From the NCBI GenBank assembly GCA_963821755.1, contig CAWGEX010000003.1, positions 1,302,001 through 1,366,000 on the forward strand: 64,000 nt of DNA, read 5' to 3'. The stretch comes from Bog-473 sp963821755 (GTDB taxonomy: Bacteria; Actinomycetota; Acidimicrobiia; Acidimicrobiales; RAAP-2). The notes below the pieces were generated by a model. The model did no database searches. It saw nothing but the letters and a program-made list of their open reading frames with translations, and was not told the DNA's origin. Below, piece after piece: positions 59,879 through 64,000 of the stretch (its first letter is position 1; every line of letters starts with the position of its first letter). Made by a program: the position numbers and the translations under genes.

Positions 59879-61279
59879 ATGAGCCCGAGCACCTACCCTT
59901 ACGCCGACCGGTTCGAGATCCACCGCCGCCTGCCCGAGGTCGGCCTGAGCCGCGAGGAGGTGCTCTCCGAACTCCACACCATGGCGAAGGAGGAGGACGT
60001 CTTCTGGGAGGGCGGCAAGGTCTCCGGCACCATGTATTGCGGCGACCACGAGCACTACGGCTTCATGAACGAGGCTTTCGGTCTGTTCGCCCATGTGAAC
60101 GTGCTGCAGCGTGACATCTGCCCGAGTGCCACCAAGTTCGAGGCGGAGATCATCTCGATGGTCCTCGACCTGCACCACGGCGAGGCGGCGGCCGCCACCG
60201 GGGACGACCCGTGCGGGCTGGTCACCAGCGGCGGGACCGGGAGCATCGCCCACGCGATCTTGGCCTATCGGGAACATGCGGCCCAGACCAGAGGCATCAC
60301 GCGTCCCAACATCATCAAGCCCGAGACGGCCCACCCCGCCTTCGACAAGGCCTGCCATCTCTTCGGGGTGGAGCTGCGCAAAGCCCCGGTCGACCCGACC
60401 ACCACCCAAGTGGACCTGGACTGGGTGCGCGACCACGTCGACGACCAGACCGTCGCCCTGATCGGGTCGGCCTGTAACTACGGCTACGGCACGGTCGATC
60501 CCATCACTGAGCTCAGCGACCTGGCCCTCGAGCGCGGGACCGGGCTCCACGTCGACGGCTGCCTCGGCGGCCTCATCCTCCCCTTCGGCCAGGAGCTCGG
60601 CTACGACATTCCCGTCTTCGACTACCGGCTACCCGGCGTGACCTCCATATCGGCGGACACGCACAAGTACGGCTACGCCTTCAAGGGGTCGTCGGTGGTC
60701 AGCTTCCGGACCAAGGAGCTGCGCAACTCCCAGTACTTCTACCTGACCGATTGGAGCGGCGGGAAGTACACCTCGCCCGGCATGGACGGCTCGCGTTCGG
60801 GTGGCATCATCGCCGCCACCTGGGCGGCCATGGTGCAGATCGGCCACGCCGGGTACCTGAACTACGCCAGGCAGATCTTCGAGACCTCTTTCGCCATGCA
60901 GAACGCTGTGCGCCAACACCCCGAACTCAAGATGATGGGCCATCCCACCTTCCTCTTCTCATTCACCTCAGACGTGTTCGACGTGTACCACATCAACGAC
61001 TTCATGCGGACCAGGGGCTGGCGCTTCAACGGTCAGCAGTACCCCAACGCGTTGCACATGGCGGTGACCCGGCCGCAGACCCAGTCGGGCGTCGCCGACA
61101 CCTTCGCCGCCGACCTGAACGACGCCGTGGCCTACGCCAACGAGCACGCTGCCGAAGCAGCCAAGTCCGGAGCGATCTACGGCGGCGTGGCCGGCGGCAT
61201 GACCGATGAGGCGGACGAGTTCATCCGCGCCGTCATGGCCGACATGCTGGACTCGCAATCGGTGATCCCCGCTTCATGA
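59879..61279 (+). CDS. PLP-dependent decarboxylase/lyase (glutamate decarboxylase or sphingosine-phosphate lyase-like)
   Basis: 466 residues of the group II decarboxylase fold: KVSGTMYCGDHEHYGFM near the start, GLVTSGGTGSIAHAILAYR (PLP phosphate-binding, about 120), ETAHPAFDKACHLFGVEL, HVDGCLGGLILPF (Asp that contacts PLP) and the Schiff-base lysine in SADTHKYGYAFKGSS (about 263). The long C-terminal part is more like the bacterial sphingosine-1-phosphate lyase subgroup than GadB. The substrate is uncertain. ATG 59879 has AGGAG. It is cotranscribed with the MgtC-like gene upstream; the mycothiol-type gene starts inside its stop codon (ATGA). Confidence 0.87.
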   Translation: MSPSTYPYADRFEIHRRLPEVGLSREEVLSELHTMAKEEDVFWEGGKVSGTMYCGDHEHYGFMNEAFGLFAHVNVLQRDICPSATKFEAEIISMVLDLHHGEAAAATGDDPCGLVTSGGTGSIAHAILAYREHAAQTRGITRPNIIKPETAHPAFDKACHLFGVELRKAPVDPTTTQVDLDWVRDHVDDQTVALIGSACNYGYGTVDPITELSDLALERGTGLHVDGCLGGLILPFGQELGYDIPVFDYRLPGVTSISADTHKYGYAFKGSSVVSFRTKELRNSQYFYLTDWSGGKYTSPGMDGSRSGGIIAATWAAMVQIGHAGYLNYARQIFETSFAMQNAVRQHPELKMMGHPTFLFSFTSDVFDVYHINDFMRTRGWRFNGQQYPNALHMAVTRPQTQSGVADTFAADLNDAVAYANEHAAEAAKSGAIYGGVAGGMTDEADEFIRAVMADMLDSQSVIPAS

Positions 61280-61878
61280 GCGGGGGCGCGCCGACCGAGT
61301 GGATAGCCGGCTGCGTCTCTTCCCATGCCGCCCTCCTGGCCGACATCGACGGCCTGACCGACGACGAGGCCCGCGGTCCGTGCGCGCTACCCGGCTGGAG
61401 CGTGGGCCATCTCCTCACCCACCTGGCCCGCAACGCCGACAGCGTGGTTCGGCGCCTCGAGGGCGCGGCGCGGGGCGAGGTGCTGGACCAGTACGCCGGC
61501 GGGCTGACCGGCCGCGCTGCCGACATTGAAGCCGGGGCCCACCGTCCCGCGGCCGAGTTGGTGGCCGACGTCGCCTCCAGCGCGGCGGCCGTGGAGCGGG
61601 TCATGGCCGGCCTCCCCCTTTCGGCCTGGGACGGCCGTTCCCGCACCGCGCGCGGGGTGGAGGAGTCGTCTCGGGACGCCGTCTTCTCGCGCTGGCGCGA
61701 GGTGGCGGTCCACCGGGGTGATCTCGGGCTCCACCCCGGGCCGGGCTCTCTGCCGCCCGATCTGGTCGAGGCCTGGTTGCCACAGGAGCTGGCCCGGTTG
61801 TCCACCCGCACCGATCCGGCCGCGCTGCTGACCTGGATCCTCGGTCGTGGGCCCGCCCCCGAACTGGCGCCCTGGTAA
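61276..61878 (+). CDS. Maleylpyruvate isomerase family mycothiol-dependent enzyme
   Basis: 200 residues of the DinB-like mycothiol-dependent family: LDDDEARGP-type start seen as LTDDEARGPCALPGWSVGHL, LLTHLARNADSVVRRLEG (metal-binding His about residue 48) and a second His region REVAVHRGDLGLHPG (about 142). A C-terminal SCP-2-like domain is missing, so this is the short form. ATG 61276 overlaps the preceding stop in ATGA. The substrate is unknown. Confidence 0.88.
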   Translation: MSGGAPTEWIAGCVSSHAALLADIDGLTDDEARGPCALPGWSVGHLLTHLARNADSVVRRLEGAARGEVLDQYAGGLTGRAADIEAGAHRPAAELVADVASSAAAVERVMAGLPLSAWDGRSRTARGVEESSRDAVFSRWREVAVHRGDLGLHPGPGSLPPDLVEAWLPQELARLSTRTDPAALLTWILGRGPAPELAPW

Positions 61879-61885
61879 GGCCTCG

Positions 61886-62780
61886 GTGAGCTACCACGTC
61901 GAACTGTTCCTCAACGCGGCCGAGACCTTGCGCCACGCCGCCGCACACCTGGAGGCCCGCCCGGCCGAGCACAACCTGATCCTCACCCTGCTGCAACAAC
62001 GCGCCGATTCGGGCGACGCCGGGCGGTACTGGATTGTGCGCCAGGAATCCGAGGTGGTGGGGGTGGTCGTCCAGTCCCCCCTGACCTTCATCGCTGCCCT
62101 GTCCCCCATGGGCCCCGACGCCGCCCGCCGGGCGGCCGGGGTGATCGCGCGGCAGCGGTGTGTCGTTGCCCGGAGTCCAGGGTGATGCCGCCACGGCGGC
62201 CGCGTTCGCCGGCCACTGGGCCGAAGTGAGTCATGCCGTCGCCCGACCGGTCCTGGGCGCTCGTCTCTACCGTCTCGAGCACCTCGACGATCTCACCGAG
62301 CCCGAGGAGGCAACCGACGGGCGACCCCGGCGCGCCGACAAGAAGGATCTGACCCTGGTGACCGAGTGGTTCGACGCGTTCGCCCGAGAGGTGGGCGAGA
62401 CGCGCGCCGACCCGGCGGCCGTGGCTCGCCGGGTGGCCGGCCAGCAGATCAGCTTGTGGGAAGCGGCGGGCCGACCCGTCTGTCTGGTGGCGCGGTCGGT
62501 GCCCAATGCCGGAATGGCGCGCATAGGCCCCGTCTACACCCCCGAAGCGGAACGGCGTCGAGGGTATGCCGCCGCGTGCGTGAGTTGGGTATCGAGGGAA
62601 CTGCTCGAGGCGGGGCACGGCTGCGTGCTCTTCACCGACCTGGCCAATCCGACCTCGAACTCGGTCTACCGCGCGCTCGGGTACCGGGCCATCGCCGAGC
62701 TGGTGCGCTACGAATTCGGCGTTGCGGTGGCCGGCGCCGACACGAAGGCATTGCCACTCCGGTCCACGGCGACGCAGTAG
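61886..62780 (+). CDS. GNAT family N-acetyltransferase (one frameshift)
   Basis: About 298 residues. The N-terminal half reads SYHVELFLNAAETLRHAAAH and continues with ILTLLQQRADSGDAGRYWIV, then crosses a single extra T at about 62159-62162: deleting it gives VIARQRVSLPGVQGDAATAA and the frame continues. The C-terminal GNAT core contains ISLWEAAGRPVCLVARSVPN, IGPVYTPEAERRRGYAAACV (acetyl-CoA-binding A motif R/Q-x-x-G-x-G/A variant) and SNSVYRALGYRAI. The substrate is unknown. GTG 61886 follows AAGG at 6 bases. Its 3' end overlaps the convergent lipoprotein gene by 73 bases. The extra base is probably a sequencing artefact. Confidence 0.78.
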
Positions 62781-63799
62781 GACACCGAAGGGCAGCTGAC
62801 ACTGCTGAGCGCATGCCCGTTATCGATGAGTGTGCCCTTGGACCAGGTGGTGCCGTCGAAGCCGAACACGCGGCCGATGGAGTCGACGGCCCGGCAGAAG
62901 GTGGGCGTGGGGCACGAGACACCGGTGAGACCCGACGCATCGGTCCCGGCCAGGGCCGGCTCGGCCGCCACCAGAGCCGGCGCACTGAAGGCCGTCCCGT
63001 TCCACGTCAGCGCGTCGCCCGCGCTGTCGACGGCCACGCAGAAGGACAGGCTGGCGCAGGACACGGAATTGAGCTGTCCCTGGTTGTCGTTGTTGCCCGG
63101 TTGGGTCCATGAACTGCCGTCCCAGACCGAGGTCCCGCCTTCGACGGCCACGCAGAAGGACGGACTGACGCACGAGATCTGGTTGGCCGCGCCCCACGCG
63201 CCGACGTTGCCCGACCAGCTCCCGGCGTCATAGACGAACGAATTCCCCTCGCCGTCAATGGTGACGCACCAGGTCGTGCCGACGCAGGCCACGGACTCGA
63301 ACCCCTTGGCCGCGGAGATGGTGACGGGGGCCGTCCAGGCGTTGCCGTCGTACTGGACGATCTGGTTCAGATTGGGCACGGCCACACAAAAGGCCACGGC
63401 CGTACAGGTGAGGTAGGACGCCCCCTGGGGCGATGGCGCGCTCCCGACCGGGCCGATGGAGCTCACCGAGCCGTTGGACATCCGGTAGGACTGGCCGGTG
63501 GTCGATGCGGCCAGGCAGAGGCCGACCGCCGCACACGACACCACGGAAAGGTTGGCGCGGGGCGCCAACGGCACCGCCTTGGACCACAACCCGGCGCCGG
63601 TGTCGGGAACGCCCGTGCTCGAGGTGGTGGTGGGCGCCTCCGGGGCGGGCTTGGGGGCCGCCTTCGGGACCGGCCCGTTCGAACATCCCGCCACGAGCGC
63701 GGCGCCGGCCACCAGGACCAGGGCCAGCCGCACCGGCCGGAACCAGTGGCCCGAATGGCCCGAGTGGCCCGAGTGGCCCGAGTAATCCGAGTGGCCCAC
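62708..63799 (-). CDS. Secreted repeat lipoprotein with SCxSxxFCVAVD motifs
   Basis: 363 residues. After an unusual His/Gly/Ser-rich start (SGHSGHSGHSGH) comes a hydrophobic segment LALVLVAGAALVAGCSNG with a lipobox ending in Cys39. The mature part has seven or so repeats of about 45 residues, each with a paired-Cys core like VSCASLSFCVAVDSAGDALT, LTGVSCPTPTFCRAVDSIGR and VSCPSVSYCVAVDRSGNAF, which suggests a beta-propeller held by disulfides. Function unknown; I regard it as surface-attached. The start GTG 63799 overlaps the stop of the AsnC-type gene (TAGTG). The 3' end overlaps the GNAT gene by 73 bases on the opposite strand. Confidence 0.75.
   Translation of the reverse strand: MGHSDYSGHSGHSGHSGHWFRPVRLALVLVAGAALVAGCSNGPVPKAAPKPAPEAPTTTSSTGVPDTGAGLWSKAVPLAPRANLSVVSCAAVGLCLAASTTGQSYRMSNGSVSSIGPVGSAPSPQGASYLTCTAVAFCVAVPNLNQIVQYDGNAWTAPVTISAAKGFESVACVGTTWCVTIDGEGNSFVYDAGSWSGNVGAWGAANQISCVSPSFCVAVEGGTSVWDGSSWTQPGNNDNQGQLNSVSCASLSFCVAVDSAGDALTWNGTAFSAPALVAAEPALAGTDASGLTGVSCPTPTFCRAVDSIGRVFGFDGTTWSKGTLIDNGHALSSVSCPSVSYCVAVDRSGNAFVSAPATATPNS
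63746..63799. repeat. 9-bp tandem repeat encoding SGH
   Basis: Six units of GTGGCCCGA-like sequence (plus-strand sense) at the start of the lipoprotein gene encode the repeated Ser-Gly-His tripeptide. Some units vary (ATGGCCCGA, GTAATCCGA). Confidence 0.6.
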
Positions 63800-64000
63800 T
63801 AGCGGCGCCGAGTGGGTGGGTCGGCCCCCTCGGCCGGACGATGGCGTGACCAGGTATCGAGCACGATCAAGGTCTTGGTGCCGGTGACGCGGCCCCGCCG
63901 GCGCAGTTGCTCGATGACCTGTCCCAGGCGGACGACGTCGGGCACCTGCAGCCAGACCAGGGCATCGGGATCGCCGGCCGTCGTGAACACGGCCTGCACC
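63799..64000 (-). CDS. Lrp/AsnC family regulator, C-terminal fragment cut by the window edge
   Basis: The last 66 residues of a protein that begins beyond base 64000. VFTTAGDPDALVWLQVPDVV and RLGQVIEQLRRRGRVTGTKT followed by LIVLDTWSRHRP match the ligand-binding (RAM) domain of Lrp/AsnC regulators, which binds amino acids and oligomerises. The N-terminal helix-turn-helix is outside the window. The stop TAG at 63799-63801 overlaps the start of the lipoprotein gene, linking the two. Confidence 0.75.
   Translation of the reverse strand, partial: VQAVFTTAGDPDALVWLQVPDVVRLGQVIEQLRRRGRVTGTKTLIVLDTWSRHRPAEGADPPTRRR

Overview
The window looks like a chromosomal segment of a high-GC actinobacterium. 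Pointers are mycothiol-type maleylpyruvate-isomerase/DinB proteins (four families), a class A RNase P RNA with actinobacterial-style core motifs, many starts without a Shine-Dalgarno sequence placed 6-7 bases after a TANNNT hexamer (leaderless transcripts), and frequent GTG starts. An Acidimicrobiia-like soil or freshwater lineage is my guess; nothing here fixes the taxonomy.

Layout. 0-7.4 kb: an RpiR/MurR regulator, a TfoX-like protein, a secreted beta-propeller with duplicated Ig-like domains, and a compact operon xseA-xseB-MBL hydrolase-FAD reductase. 7.46-7.84 kb: rnpB (RNase P RNA). 7.8-20.5 kb: a looser, lower-GC region bounded and split by three direct copies of the rnpB 3' end. I read it as two tandem islands inserted at rnpB. 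Each carries a copy of a 1.28-kb cassette (4-TM membrane protein plus a 93-residue protein) among small enzymes, LapA-like membrane proteins, remnants and hypothetical genes; no integrase is visible. 20.5-30.9 kb: a large secreted S15 peptidase with Ig-like domains, an OmpR-type two-component pair, and an amine-oxidation locus (monoamine oxidase, aldehyde dehydrogenase, TetR) with a clear operator. 31-41 kb: a signalling and transport locus with a NarL-type histidine kinase, a LuxR response regulator, a lone receiver, an FtsX-type ABC transporter and a response regulator fused to a class III adenylyl cyclase. Divergent from the cyclase gene lies a cyclic-nucleotide-binding protein with an unfamiliar N-terminal domain. 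41-51 kb: FAD oxidoreductase, secreted repeat protein, dienelactone hydrolase divergent from a thiolase-like gene, then cydDC and a second propeller protein. 51-64 kb: a secreted beta-helix protein, a tightly overlapping minus-strand operon (aminotransferase, PhzF, NUDIX, zinc ribbon, histidine phosphatase, DUF2889), a plus-strand run (endonuclease/phosphatase, MgtC, PLP decarboxylase/lyase, mycothiol-type enzyme, GNAT), a lipoprotein and the end of an Lrp/AsnC gene.

A technical caution runs through the window. Eight genes are interrupted by single extra bases (nine events); removing one base restores the expected protein every time. This strongly suggests base-calling insertions rather than pseudogenes, and I annotate those genes as whole CDSs. 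The only frameshift of the opposite sign is in the second copy of the duplicated cassette and may be real decay.
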